From Cytophagales bacterium (GTDB lineage: Bacteria > Bacteroidota > Bacteroidia > Cytophagales > Cyclobacteriaceae), in assembly GCA_017303805.1 (NCBI GenBank), contig JAFLBQ010000001.1, positions 620,001 through 684,000 of the forward strand: 64,000 bases of DNA, in the 5' to 3' direction. The position numbers were made by a program, and so were the translations under genes. The notes under the pieces were generated by a model. That model was not told the DNA's origin. It made no database searches and saw only the letters and a program-made list of their open reading frames with translations. Positions 41,420 to 52,860 of the stretch are shown piece by piece (position 1 is the stretch's first letter; every line of letters begins with the position of its first letter).

Positions 41420-41453
41420 AAGCGCCTTCCTGAAAGTATGGGGAAGGCACTTT
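41419..41453. terminator. Hairpin between transglutaminase gene and katG
   Basis: AAAGC-GCCTTCC (41419-41430), 11-base loop, GGAAGGC-A-CTTT (41442-41453): 11 of 12 stem pairs, one C-A mismatch. Read on the minus strand it is followed by CATTTTTC, so it can end katG; on the plus strand the T-tail is poor. Confidence 0.6.
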
Positions 41454-41477
41454 GCTTAAAAATGACAATGCAATGTT

Positions 41478-43691
<2,214 letters not shown>

Positions 43692-43754
43692 TTAGTATTA
43701 AGTGGTTATTAAATTTTCGAAGCAGGTTACAAGGTTAGCCCATACCAGCTAATA

Positions 43755-43767
43755 AATCAAATTGATT
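43755..43767. promoter_or_regulatory. 13-bp dyad upstream of katG
   Basis: AATCAA-A-TTGATT is a perfect 6-1-6 dyad, with a third AATCAA at 43784-43789. It lies 70 bases before the katG start and could be a regulator site. It does not match the classical PerR or OxyR patterns closely. Confidence 0.35.
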
Positions 43768-43872
43768 GTCTTTATGATCGGATAATCAATTTCTATAAGT
43801 TAAGGATTGTAAAATGCAATGCGGTAGCTGCGCAAACTATGATTTTGCTCAGGATAGCTTTATAAGCGGAAA

Positions 43873-44757
43873 CTATTTCAGCTTCTTTTTGAAGAACTCG
43901 ATGGTGCGTCCCCAGGCCAGGTCGGCCGCAGCCTTGTCGTAGCGGGGGGTGGTATCGTTATTAAAACCGTGATTTACTTCCGGATAAATGTACGCTTCGT
44001 AAATTTTTTTGTTCTCTTTCAATGCAGTTTCGTAGGCGGGCCATCCCTCGTTAACGCGTGTATCTAACCCTGCGTAGTGAATCTGTAATGGAGCTTTTAT
44101 TTGTGGCACCTCTTCAACCGGGGGCTGGCCTCCATAGTATGGCACTGCGGCCTTCAGTTCGGGCACGCGCACGGCCAGCATATTCGATACCCAGCCACCA
44201 AAACAGAAACCCACCACGCCAACTTTGCCGTTGCACTCTTTATGATTTTTCAGAAAGTAGAAGGCGGCAATAAAGTCTTCCAGAATTTTGTTACGATCAA
44301 GTTTTGCCTGCAGGGTACGACCTTCGTCATCATTGCCCGGGTAGCCACCTAATGGCGTAAGGGCATCGGGTGCCAATGAGATAAACCCGGCAAGGGCCGC
44401 TTTGCGCCCCATGTCTTCGATGTGCGGGTTAAGGCCACGATTTTCATGAACCACAATAACTCCGGGCAGTTTCTTCTTGGTATTGGCTGGCTTGGAAAGT
44501 AATCCTTTAATAGAACCACCGCCTTTGGGCGAATCGTAGGTTACGAATTGTGTAACCAGCCGCGGGTCGTTGGCCGGCACCTGCAGCGCCTCGTAGTTGG
44601 GCATGATAAAACTCATGAGTGCAGCCACCGTGATACCGCCAACGGCATACGTGGCCAGTTTTTCCATAAACTCTTTGCGGCCAATACGGTTGTGGGCATA
44701 GTCATCGTACAGGTCAAATACCTCCTGGCGAATATCTTCTTTTTTAAGTGGTGTCAT
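43873..44757 (-). CDS. Dienelactone hydrolase family protein
   Basis: A 294-residue alpha/beta hydrolase. A start at 44757 is preferred over 44793 because [22 protein letters not shown] is the usual N-terminus of this subgroup. A helical N-terminus with one hydrophobic segment (about 40-58) precedes the hydrolase fold. The nucleophile is Cys in [10 protein letters not shown], with Asp in [10 protein letters not shown] and His in NHGFNND completing the triad, and Glu in VVHENRGL. The subgroup is annotated as carboxymethylenebutenolidase-like but its real substrate is unknown. It is probably membrane-anchored or exported. Confidence 0.88.
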   Translation of the reverse strand: MTPLKKEDIRQEVFDLYDDYAHNRIGRKEFMEKLATYAVGGITVAALMSFIMPNYEALQVPANDPRLVTQFVTYDSPKGGGSIKGLLSKPANTKKKLPGVIVVHENRGLNPHIEDMGRKAALAGFISLAPDALTPLGGYPGNDDEGRTLQAKLDRNKILEDFIAAFYFLKNHKECNGKVGVVGFCFGGWVSNMLAVRVPELKAAVPYYGGQPPVEEVPQIKAPLQIHYAGLDTRVNEGWPAYETALKENKKIYEAYIYPEVNHGFNNDTTPRYDKAAADLAWGRTIEFFKKKLK

Positions 44758-44796
44758 TTGCTTAGTCGAAATGATGGATGTCGAATGTAGCAAAAT

Positions 44797-44895
44797 TTAT
44801 TTCTTAATTACCCGCGCAGTGTGCAGCAGTTCGTTATTACTATATAAAAGGCACAAATAGAATCCGGCTGGTAGGGAGCTTGTTATTTGTTTTTC
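44797..44895 (-). pseudogene. Orphan T9SS sorting-tail fragment (gene relic)
   Basis: The minus-strand frame reads ...ITSSLPAGFYLCLL YSNNELLHTARVIKK then stop at 44797-44799. LPAGxYxL, a hydrophilic strand and a terminal RVIKK are the end of a T9SS type A sorting domain. Only about 30 residues remain; upstream the frame runs out of phase into the last codons of the DUF2306 gene, and no start, signal peptide or PNP motif precedes it. I read it as the relic of a deleted secreted-protein gene, joined at the DUF2306 stop. Confidence 0.65.
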
Positions 44896-45497
44896 CGTAA
44901 CCACACAACCCACTCGCATATCAATAAATTCGGTACCCAGCTTAGCCAGGCTATGGTAGCATAGGCTTCGGGTTGGGCCAGGTTCATGCTCCACGAACTA
45001 ACAAAGATGTAAAGTCGTAAAGTAATGGCGGCAAGCGTTAACGAATAGCTGCGCCACATCCAATTGCGATGCTGCTGCCAATTTCGGTTAATTGCAAAGT
45101 AGAAGGCCATTGCGGTACAAATAATCCATGCCGCACATTGCAAGATAAAGCTAAGCGTAACCCATGGCCCTCGTTCGATGAACAAACCCATTACAAATCC
45201 GCCCGGAGCTGCAAAAAACAAGATTCCAAACACATAAAACTTACCTATACTTTTGTGGGCCTTAGGCCACTGTGCCCGCCAGTTTTCACGAATCTGAAAA
45301 AGCCCCGCTAATAAAATTAGTCCGGCAAAAACCACGTGACTGTAATAGGCAGGAAGGTACCAGCCTGTTTCAATAGCTTTTTGCTTGAGACGCAAAAAGC
45401 CGTACCCGAAATTGAAATTTAAATACGACAGCGCATTGAATGCCAATGGAACGGCTAATACAACCAGCATCCAAAAGGCTAAAAGCTTAAGCCGCAT
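44883..45497 (-). CDS. DUF2306 membrane protein
   Basis: A 204-residue protein with about six hydrophobic helices and the DUF2306 pattern: YSHVVFAGLILLAGLFQ, KAHKSIGKFYVFGI, AAPGGFVMGLFI and NWQQHRNWMWRSYSLTLAAITLR. The conserved His residues in helices could bind heme or metal, as in cytochrome-like membrane proteins, but the role is not known. It follows the WG-repeat lipoprotein by 3 bases and is likely co-transcribed. Confidence 0.87.
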   Translation of the reverse strand: MRLKLLAFWMLVVLAVPLAFNALSYLNFNFGYGFLRLKQKAIETGWYLPAYYSHVVFAGLILLAGLFQIRENWRAQWPKAHKSIGKFYVFGILFFAAPGGFVMGLFIERGPWVTLSFILQCAAWIICTAMAFYFAINRNWQQHRNWMWRSYSLTLAAITLRLYIFVSSWSMNLAQPEAYATIAWLSWVPNLLICEWVVWLRKNK

Positions 45498-45500
45498 AGA

Positions 45501-47291
45501 CTAGCTGGACGTTTGCATTCTTGCTAACAGCCTGGACAGAAACTCATAATTGTACCTATCAATTTCACTCATAGTTGCGATAACTTCGTCAATCGAATTA
45601 AAGGTCGGGTCATTCTTTTCACGCAAGTAGCTAAATTGTTGTTGAAGATCATTTGGGTAATCCGGGAACGTGTATCCATTAGCCCCAAGAATTTCATCGC
45701 GCATTTTTGCAAGTGTATAGGCCGAAAGGAAACTCGTCTCCTGTTCGCCATCCTGATCATAAACTGTAAATCTGCCGGAGAGGTAGCTGCTATCTAACCG
45801 CACGTATTGGGTTTGCGCAAACAAGCGCCTGGAGGGTAGCCGGGTAGTAGTTCTATCCGGACTTATTGTAAAGTAGATGTACTCCAACAGGTTTGTTTCT
45901 GTACTAGCTTGTTCTTCGTTAAACCAATAATCGTGTGGTGTGCGCACTTCCAGCAGGGTACTGTCTACCAAATGCATGGTAATAGCCCGACCGGAGATAA
46001 TAGAATTTCCTACAGGCCTCATGGCTTCATCTATAAAGGTTATCTGATTGCGATCGTAAAATTCTTCGCGTCCTTCCAGGTAGCGCTCGCGTATGGACAC
46101 TACAATGGCACTCAGGTTTTTGCTGATTCGCTCCAGAAAAGAACCGGTTGTCTCCTTGTATTCTGTGTAGGCATTGATAGGATTTTCAGAAAGACTAAAA
46201 CCGCCTTCAATCTGGTTAAATACACCCATACTGCTCAAATAAGAAGACGGAATAATAATACCGTGGGCTGCATATTCGGGCAAAGGAATTTCTGAAAACA
46301 CATATTGGCCGGCTTTTAATTGGATGTGCGTTTTAAGAAAATCAAAATTTTCGTACCAGGTTTTCATCTTATCAGTTGCAAAGCCGCTGTGGTAGTTGAA
46401 CTGATGGTCGAGCCAGCCGATGGTTGTTCCCTGCTTAACCAGCGCCCAAACGTTTTGCTGGTTGTATGGAATGAATTGATCGTATTGTACCGGAACAGCC
46501 CATTCTCCTTTTGTGATATTGAAGTACCCAACCTTGTTATCTTTCACTACCTCTACCAGATCGTACTTTTCAAAACCAATTGTCCCGATCAGATCGTATT
46601 GTTGTGGTATGAGCAGATTGCCTTCGGCATCGGCTAAGCCCATTTTTATTCCTTGTAGTTTTTCGTTGCGGGTATTATAATCCAGAAATACGTTTACCCA
46701 TCGGCCGGTTACCACATAGAAAAAGTTCTTTTTTCCGTAGGTGGTAAACCACACTACCGAGTCAAACTTACTTTCAAGCTCATGTGCTTTCTCGTAAAGC
46801 CATACTCTTGCCTTCTCTTCGGCCACGCGGGTCGCTTCCCAGGCATTGGCATTTTTTATCTGAATAAATTCCTGGTAAAAGGCTTCTCCGTTTATACGAA
46901 CGATCTTGTATCCGGCATCTTCTTTTTGCAATGCAAGCACAAGGGTTGTGTAGGAGACATCATTAGACGATAACTCCTTCGTGTAAAACTTTACCGGAAC
47001 CTCCACTTGAATTTCGGCAGGTAAGGAAGTAACCGTAGCTGCATTAAAGTCGGATTCACAAACAACAAAAGCATCTTTATTTTGTAAGATCTGAATAACA
47101 GAAAGAAGCGCTGCGCGGGATTGACTTACCTTAAACTGACCGAGAATTTCATCATCGGGTTTGGTCAAACTTTGTTGTAGTTGGGTAAGAAAAATTTTTA
47201 TGTGCTGCTGCGGATCATCTTTTCTGAGAACCGTGCATTGGGTGCAGAACGCCAGCAGGACAATGCTAAAAATTTGAAACGATTTTTTCAT
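45501..47291 (-). CDS. WG-repeat lipoprotein of unknown function
   Basis: A 596-residue exported protein with a lipoprotein-like N-terminus (LLAFCTQC). An N-terminal alpha/beta part (about 25-165) is followed by WG-repeat strands (about 215-310): GLADAEGNLLIPQQYDLIG, KVGYFNITKGEWAVPVQYD, TIGWLD. The C-terminal half (about 310-596) is not recognised; it has several aromatic-rich beta segments. WG repeats are common in Bacteroidota lipoproteins and often are surface-bound. Operon partner of the DUF2306 gene; neighbour of the double-thioredoxin gene 54 bp upstream. Confidence 0.7.
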   Translation of the reverse strand: MKKSFQIFSIVLLAFCTQCTVLRKDDPQQHIKIFLTQLQQSLTKPDDEILGQFKVSQSRAALLSVIQILQNKDAFVVCESDFNAATVTSLPAEIQVEVPVKFYTKELSSNDVSYTTLVLALQKEDAGYKIVRINGEAFYQEFIQIKNANAWEATRVAEEKARVWLYEKAHELESKFDSVVWFTTYGKKNFFYVVTGRWVNVFLDYNTRNEKLQGIKMGLADAEGNLLIPQQYDLIGTIGFEKYDLVEVVKDNKVGYFNITKGEWAVPVQYDQFIPYNQQNVWALVKQGTTIGWLDHQFNYHSGFATDKMKTWYENFDFLKTHIQLKAGQYVFSEIPLPEYAAHGIIIPSSYLSSMGVFNQIEGGFSLSENPINAYTEYKETTGSFLERISKNLSAIVVSIRERYLEGREEFYDRNQITFIDEAMRPVGNSIISGRAITMHLVDSTLLEVRTPHDYWFNEEQASTETNLLEYIYFTISPDRTTTRLPSRRLFAQTQYVRLDSSYLSGRFTVYDQDGEQETSFLSAYTLAKMRDEILGANGYTFPDYPNDLQQQFSYLREKNDPTFNSIDEVIATMSEIDRYNYEFLSRLLARMQTSS

Positions 47292-47345
47292 AGACTATTT
47301 TCCTTTAACTAATTAAGAAGTAAGCGGCTCGTAATGTGTAGCTGT

Positions 47346-48446
47346 CTAATAAACCCGCCCGATAGAATCGGCTATTAGTTTTTTTAATGCGAGCGGATCG
47401 ATAATGCCTTGCCGCGCATAAAGCACTTTACCACCGGGTGCTATCAATAATGTGTAGGGTAAGGCGCCTTCCCACTTTTTGTCGATGGCTTCAATAAATT
47501 TATACTTATCGCCTGTGTAAATGTAATTTTTCATAGAAGCTTGCTTACGGGTAAGAAATTTCAACGCGGCTTCCTTCCGGTCGGGTTCATCCATGCTAAT
47601 GGTTATCAACTCGAAATCGCGGTTTCGGTACATCCGGTTCATATCTACAAAATGCGGAAACTCTACTACACACGGGCCACACCAGGTTGCCCAGATATTA
47701 ATTAGCAGATAGTCCGTTGTAGGGTTGCGAAGCAAATCTGTAACTGCCTCGCGCGCAAGCGGCAGCAGGTCAACTTTTTCTTTCGCCCACTCACCGGCTG
47801 CAGACTCCGCATACGCGCGTTTATCGGGCCATTTAATAGAACAACCAAAGGTTTTGGTTTTATCTACCGACACCGGTTTGTTGCTTAACAACTCATCAAG
47901 CGCATTGCGGGTATCGTGAGTCTTGGCCGAGCCTGGTTTTTCTCCGTCATCAATCCGCCCGGTGTAGCGCAGCTTACGCTCGCCATCAAAAATAAAAACA
48001 TGGGGTGTGGCTTGCGGCCCGTACAGCTTTGAGGTTGCCGAAGTTTCGCCATCGTAGAGATAAGGAAAATTATACTGCTTGTCTTTGTAGCGGATTTTCA
48101 TTTCATCAAAACTGTCGCTTAAGTCGGTATAACCCAATTCGTCTAACCGTACACTAAGCGGATCGTTAGGCGAAATAGCTACCAGTGCAACTCCTTTTGG
48201 TTTGTAATCTACAACCAACTGTTTTATCCGGTCTTCATAAGCCTGGGCAGTAGGGCAGTGGTTGCAGGTAAAAACAATTACCAACAGTTTGGCCGATCGG
48301 AAGTCATTAAGCGAATAGGTTTTTCCATCCGTAGCCGGAAGCGAAAAATCCGGAGCCGATGCCCCGATGGGCAGGGGAGCGGGATCTTCCATGGCAAAAG
48401 AGCCACTGCATACGGTACTTGCAAAAAGAAACAACAATAGTTTCAT
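47346..48446 (-). CDS. Exported double thioredoxin-fold protein
   Basis: A 366-residue protein with a signal peptide (about 1-18). Domain 1 (about 25-210) is a peroxiredoxin/redoxin-like fold with FTCNHCPTAQ (Cys61, Cys64) and a further Cys202 in GCSIKWPDKR. Domain 2 (about 225-366) is TlpA/ResA-like with NIWATWCGPC (Cys256, Cys259) and cis-Pro in GALPYTLLI. Each is usually a separate protein; here one periplasmic chain holds two redox centres. It may pass electrons from domain to domain, for instance to cytochrome c maturation or to copper proteins, but no partner is shown. Confidence 0.88.
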   Translation of the reverse strand: MKLLLFLFASTVCSGSFAMEDPAPLPIGASAPDFSLPATDGKTYSLNDFRSAKLLVIVFTCNHCPTAQAYEDRIKQLVVDYKPKGVALVAISPNDPLSVRLDELGYTDLSDSFDEMKIRYKDKQYNFPYLYDGETSATSKLYGPQATPHVFIFDGERKLRYTGRIDDGEKPGSAKTHDTRNALDELLSNKPVSVDKTKTFGCSIKWPDKRAYAESAAGEWAKEKVDLLPLAREAVTDLLRNPTTDYLLINIWATWCGPCVVEFPHFVDMNRMYRNRDFELITISMDEPDRKEAALKFLTRKQASMKNYIYTGDKYKFIEAIDKKWEGALPYTLLIAPGGKVLYARQGIIDPLALKKLIADSIGRVY

Positions 48447-48567
48447 GCGATTTAAGATTAGGAGGTTGCGCGAACTTCAGAACAAAAATTTTAGCCTGTT
48501 GCCAGCTAACAGGAAAGATACTCAAATGTGATCAGAGTGCAAATGCCTTTCCCTACCGGGGATGGAA

Positions 48568-48598
48568 GTTGATTTACAAACTTTATTTTTTAATCTTG
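48568..48598 (+). promoter_or_regulatory. Promoter of nucleoside hydrolase gene
   Basis: GTTG (48568-48571), 19 bases, TAATCTTG (48591-48598): same geometry as the 13922 site and 7 of 8 matches to TAnnTTTG. It lies in the divergent gap between the double-thioredoxin and hydrolase genes and predicts transcription about 10 bases before ATG 48618. Confidence 0.5.
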
Positions 48599-48617
48599 GT
48601 TGTTGAATATATGTAAT

Positions 48618-49604
48618 ATGAAACCTTATCTAATTCTGGTGTTTGTTTTTCTGATGGGTTGCTCAATTCCTCAAAGAGAAACGACCCCTAAAATCAGGGT
48701 AGTATTTGATACTGACACCAACAACGAATTGGACGATCAGCATGCGTTGGCTTATCTCTTATTCAATCAGGACATCTTTAAAATTGAAGCGATCACCATC
48801 AATACAACCTCGAGCGGAGGCAATATCGAGTTGCAATATGCGGAGGCAAGGCGGGTATTGCAGCTTTGCAATGCCGATTCGTTGCCAGTACTAAAGGGTG
48901 CAGATCAATCTTTTCAGCAAATTATTCCATTCCTAAACTCGGCCGAATTTGATGGCCATGCAGCCGTTGCAAGAATTATTGAAGAGGCGCACCGGCCGGC
49001 AACAGAAAAACTGGTGGTGCTGGCGGTAGGTAAGCTTACCAATGTAGCGTTGGCAGTTGCAAAAGATTCATCTATTGCCAATCGGATCCGCCTGGTATGG
49101 TTAGGATCAAATTATCCCGACCCAGGCGAGCACAACCAGAATAACGATACCGTAGCAATGAACTATTTACTCAATACGAAAATAGATTTTGAAATGGTAA
49201 CGGTGCGCTACGGCAAACCCAGCGGCACCTCGGTAGTAACCATTACCCAAAAGGAAGTGGGAGAAGTAATGCCCGGTCTGGGGCCTCACATTTCTAAGCC
49301 CGTAACCGGCCGGCATGGGGGCGAGTTTTATTGTTTTGGCGATTACTCGGTAAATCTTTTTGACCATATCGATTACCATGGCGATCCACCGGCCCGTTCC
49401 TTATTTGATATGGCTGCGGTTGCCGTAGTTAAAAATCCCGAATGGGCTCAAGTTACTTCACATCCGGCTCCCTTATTCGTAAATGGTGTCTGGATTCAAC
49501 GACCCAATAACACACGGCAAATAAAAATCTGGGAGTATTTTGATCGAAATGCTATTGTGACGGATTTTATTCAATCACTTAAGAAAGTTACAGAGCCTGA
49601 GTAG
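48618..49604 (+). CDS. Nucleoside hydrolase-like lipoprotein
   Basis: A 328-residue lipoprotein (lipobox FLMGC, Cys15). ATG 48618 is preferred to an in-frame TTG at 48600. The IUNH calcium site is present as FDTDTNNELDDQHAL (Asp31, Asp33, Asp39, Asp40), and a later FDMAAVAVV segment has the last Asp ligand. The middle is more diverged (KLTNVALAV, WLGSNYPD), so substrate could be a nucleoside or another N-glycoside. Location in the periplasm or outer membrane is unusual for this cytosolic family but known in Bacteroidota. Confidence 0.85.
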   Translation: MKPYLILVFVFLMGCSIPQRETTPKIRVVFDTDTNNELDDQHALAYLLFNQDIFKIEAITINTTSSGGNIELQYAEARRVLQLCNADSLPVLKGADQSFQQIIPFLNSAEFDGHAAVARIIEEAHRPATEKLVVLAVGKLTNVALAVAKDSSIANRIRLVWLGSNYPDPGEHNQNNDTVAMNYLLNTKIDFEMVTVRYGKPSGTSVVTITQKEVGEVMPGLGPHISKPVTGRHGGEFYCFGDYSVNLFDHIDYHGDPPARSLFDMAAVAVVKNPEWAQVTSHPAPLFVNGVWIQRPNNTRQIKIWEYFDRNAIVTDFIQSLKKVTEPE

Positions 49605-49635
49605 AAGTTTTGGTGGGTAGCCATTTTTTTTCCGC

Positions 49636-50208
49636 CTACTTTACCGTAAACAACCACGTTGTTTGAATAAAACCATCTTTGTTGTTTTTGTCGGTAACAC
49701 TTACCTGGCAGGTGTAGGTTTTCCCGATTTGCATTGGTTCACCTACGTTGAATGTTGCCCGCAAAACAGCCGCATCTTCTGCTGACATGCCTTCGGTATA
49801 AGAAGCCAGCAGATCATCTTCAGCTACTACCACACCCGTTTCGCCCATCAGCATCATGGATAGCTTGGGAAAGGCTTTGCCATTAGTCAGCTTGTAATTT
49901 TTGATTCCTTCGTAAACGATAGAGAATTTTGAATTGATGGGAATTTCTTCCCCATTTATTTTTTTATCATTGCCGTCAACCAGAAGAATCTTTTCCGCAG
50001 TGAGTCCTTCATAGACGGTTTGCAGGTTGGTATTGTCGATATCGCCTTTAAAACCTTTGGTGCCATCGGCTGAAGTAATTTCATTGGCCTTGATTTCCAT
50101 GTCGCCTAGTTTAATAGTTTCGGAATCTTTTTTTGAGGAGCCGCCACAACCGGCCAGCAGGAGGCAAGGCAGGAAAAGGGCTGTGATTTTGTTGGTGATG
50201 TTCTTCAT
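49636..50208 (-). CDS. Unrecognised lipoprotein, third gene of an operon
   Basis: A 190-residue lipoprotein (LLAGCGG). After a polar linker, beta-rich sequence follows with GDMEIKANEITSADG, INGEEIPINSKFSIVYEGI, and a C-terminal YTCQVSVTDKNNKDGFIQTTW. I do not recognise a family. It starts 25 bases after the stop of the 457-residue gene and is probably co-transcribed with it. Possible role: small envelope beta-sandwich protein. Confidence 0.65.
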   Translation of the reverse strand: MKNITNKITALFLPCLLLAGCGGSSKKDSETIKLGDMEIKANEITSADGTKGFKGDIDNTNLQTVYEGLTAEKILLVDGNDKKINGEEIPINSKFSIVYEGIKNYKLTNGKAFPKLSMMLMGETGVVVAEDDLLASYTEGMSAEDAAVLRATFNVGEPMQIGKTYTCQVSVTDKNNKDGFIQTTWLFTVK

Positions 50209-50232
50209 GCGATTTTGATTAAGTGTTGAATT

Positions 50233-51606
50233 TCATTTTACTTTTATTAGCGGATAATGAACGCCTGGTGCGTCTTTCTTAGTGATGTGCAGAATACGCC
50301 CGCCTTTCACCGCCTCGAAAGATGCCGTGAATACCTGGGTAACGCCACCATAGCCTGTGCACGTGATCTCCCAATCCGTTACGGTGAACTTGCCTTTGTA
50401 TTTATTATCAAAGACTACCTGCGAGCCGCCCATGGTACCCATCGCGCCCGAGATGTTGGCGTTGTAATCGTCTGTGTTGCGAAAGAAGAATTCCTGTGCA
50501 CCTTGCGAAAACTGCATGCCGGCACTTTGACCGGTGTACACATTGTAATACTGCAACGCAGAACCGTCTGAACTGCTCCAGTCGCCCAGCACATCTTGTT
50601 TGGTGATAGCAAAGCGATTGCTGCCGCGCATATCCTTTAAGCTGGCAATGGTTGGAAAATGCTTCTGGTACTCTTCTTTTGTTGGAGCCACGGCCTCTAC
50701 ACAGAAATACGCTCCGTCAATAATGGTTCGAAAGCCTAAGTACACCTGCTTACCGGTACTTCGTTCAATGGCCGTTCCTTCGGCATAATAATTATACGAT
50801 CCGCCCCACGAGCCCACATCGGGGTTAAGCCAAAGATTGGTTACGTTGTAGCGCGGGGTAATCAATTTATCCCAATTGGCTTTTGTGGTGCCGGACTCAC
50901 TGGATGGTGTGTTCGGTGGGATAGGAAAACCATAATGCATATAGAACTTGGTGTTCTCTTTTGTTACCACTACATAGTCATCCATTACCTGGGCCGTCCA
51001 GCCATCATCGAAGTAGGTAGTGGATTTGGTAATGCCACTGCTATTTGTGCTATTGGTTACCGGTGCCGGGTTGGATGGTGTTACAACGGGTGCAACTACT
51101 GGCGTTGAAGTCTGGGCCGGCTTTTGCAAATCAATGGAATTGAGAAATGCCTGGATGTTGCTCATGTACGTCTGCGAGTTCATGGTTACCGTAATCACAA
51201 CTTCGCGTTCGTAACCGGAAATCGTGTTCAATAAAATGGTTGATGATTTTCCTTGCCAGGTAAATGCAGACACTCCCGAAAGGGCAGTCCACCCATCTTC
51301 AATCGAAGACTCCGGAACAGGCTTCGTGGTGCCTTGATAGACTTTCGTAACCAACTCGTTCCACTCGTGATCAAAATCTGCGGCCGGGCCGCGATTGCTC
51401 TCAATGCTCTTATACACGGCCATGCGGCACCAGTTGCCGGCTTTGTTAGAGGTTACAAACGAAACCACATTGCCTGTGCTTTCCTTCTTCCAACCTTTTG
51501 GCGGGATAAACGAAATGATGTCAAACGTTTCGCGTGGTTGGGCCTGTGAAGCAAAGGCCCACAGCATCACAGAAAAAAGAATCAAAAGTTTTACCGATGT
51601 TTTCAT
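50233..51606 (-). CDS. Unrecognised exported protein with lipocalin-like C-terminus
   Basis: A 457-residue protein with a signal peptide (ends near SQAQ). The N-terminal part (about 25-165) has FIPPKGWKKESTGNVVSFVTS, as in PsbP/DUF-type beta domains; a Pro/Thr/Ser linker (about 168-195) and a middle beta region follow. The last ~120 residues (GDWSSSDGSALQYYN, CTGYGGVTQVFTASFE) resemble a lipocalin-like small barrel. Overlaps the upstream gene by 4 bases (ATGA). No family function is claimed. Confidence 0.68.
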   Translation of the reverse strand: MKTSVKLLILFSVMLWAFASQAQPRETFDIISFIPPKGWKKESTGNVVSFVTSNKAGNWCRMAVYKSIESNRGPAADFDHEWNELVTKVYQGTTKPVPESSIEDGWTALSGVSAFTWQGKSSTILLNTISGYEREVVITVTMNSQTYMSNIQAFLNSIDLQKPAQTSTPVVAPVVTPSNPAPVTNSTNSSGITKSTTYFDDGWTAQVMDDYVVVTKENTKFYMHYGFPIPPNTPSSESGTTKANWDKLITPRYNVTNLWLNPDVGSWGGSYNYYAEGTAIERSTGKQVYLGFRTIIDGAYFCVEAVAPTKEEYQKHFPTIASLKDMRGSNRFAITKQDVLGDWSSSDGSALQYYNVYTGQSAGMQFSQGAQEFFFRNTDDYNANISGAMGTMGGSQVVFDNKYKGKFTVTDWEITCTGYGGVTQVFTASFEAVKGGRILHITKKDAPGVHYPLIKVK

Positions 51607-52721
51607 TTTCCAAGCATGTTTTTGAGTACTGTAAAATCAATCGCCTTCAGCAGATCCTCTTTAGCTTTTTCAGCCAAAAGGTTGTTTTCAAATTCACCTA
51701 TACTGAAATGAACTGTAAAAAACTGCGGTGACGATTTAGGTAACTGAGCATTGAAATAAGCCGGATTGGGCCGCATGGCAAACATGGCATACATATGATC
51801 CTCATTCACAAAGCCTTCGAACTGATCGAAACCCTTGATAGCGTCAATGATTGCAGGTTGCTGAAGGGCCTGGCTATCGGATGATTTGAGTATTCCCTCT
51901 ACTACAGCCAGCGATTTGCCATACATGCTCAACTCAGTGCTTCGCATCTTCTCTGCAAAAGTCTTGCTTTGCTCCCTGAAAGCAGTTGCCTCTTTCTCAT
52001 TGAATTTCTTTATGTTTTGGTAGGTTTCTTCATTCGTCTTCAGGGTTTCATTGAATTGGTCTTCCGATTGCTTCATCTTTTTTTGATAATAAACTTTGAG
52101 CCGTTCGGCCATTTCTTTCCGTGTGATTATTATAAATGGTTGCTTCGAATCGAACGAAATTACCCAGCGGTAATCACCGGTGGACCCCTTTCCATCACGC
52201 CAGTACCACACCCCGTCTTTTAACACAGGTTTTTGGTCGATCAGTCTGAAAGCATCTGTCTTTGGATTCTCTTCATTCGGTTTTGTAGGTACAAAAAAAC
52301 TGTGGCCGAATTCAAGAGAGAAGTCATTGGCACAAATCCATAGATAGGCACTGGATCCCCGGTTTTCCATAGCCTCTTTTGTGTACACGCAGGGATGTTC
52401 AGCAATATAGAAGTAGGCGTAGTAATAATTGCCCGGCTTGGAAATTTGCGGCAGCCTTGAATTTTCAAAATGGGCACCACCAAATATGATATCAACGCCA
52501 CGCGGGGAAGCGTACTTCTTTTGGATGGGCTGAATAATATTCGCTACAATAGACTGTTGCCGGGCCAAATCGGCCGCGGCAACTCCGTAGGTGGAACTTT
52601 TCAAACCGGGGGTCCAGTAGCCGGGTTGTTTCAGTATGTCTTCTTTCGTGCAGGGTTGGGCGGTGCTGGTTAAAGCTTGCAGCGAAAAAACAAGTAGAAA
52701 GAGTCCGGTTGTCGTTTTCAT
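51603..52721 (-). CDS. Unrecognised exported protein, first gene of the operon
   Basis: A 372-residue protein with a signal peptide (ends near TSTAQ), then PCTKEDILKQPGYWTPG, a mixed alpha/beta region, a charged helical stretch (about 205-265; coiled coil with FRQSK-like repeats) and a C-terminal helix. ATGA overlap joins it to the next gene. It faces the TPR kinase gene across a 139-bp divergent gap. Family not recognised; related proteins seem limited to Bacteroidota by character. Confidence 0.66.
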   Translation of the reverse strand: MKTTTGLFLLVFSLQALTSTAQPCTKEDILKQPGYWTPGLKSSTYGVAAADLARQQSIVANIIQPIQKKYASPRGVDIIFGGAHFENSRLPQISKPGNYYYAYFYIAEHPCVYTKEAMENRGSSAYLWICANDFSLEFGHSFFVPTKPNEENPKTDAFRLIDQKPVLKDGVWYWRDGKGSTGDYRWVISFDSKQPFIIITRKEMAERLKVYYQKKMKQSEDQFNETLKTNEETYQNIKKFNEKEATAFREQSKTFAEKMRSTELSMYGKSLAVVEGILKSSDSQALQQPAIIDAIKGFDQFEGFVNEDHMYAMFAMRPNPAYFNAQLPKSSPQFFTVHFSIGEFENNLLAEKAKEDLLKAIDFTVLKNMLGK

Positions 52722-52860
52722 ATCTTCGGCTTTAGGTTAAGTAAATTTGCTCCATTACTACATCTCATCCCTCCCCGAAAAAGTGGATTTTCCAAAAAGA
52801 TCTTCTGCAACACAAGAATTGACGCGAATGCATCGATTAGATTTGTTTGGTGATCCGCTT

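Noticed and set aside
44896-44994. 5' part of the 65-residue frame that ends in the T9SS tail
   Set aside because: It overlaps DUF2306 out of frame and shows no sorting-domain residues; only the part from about 44895 down resembles a T9SS tail.
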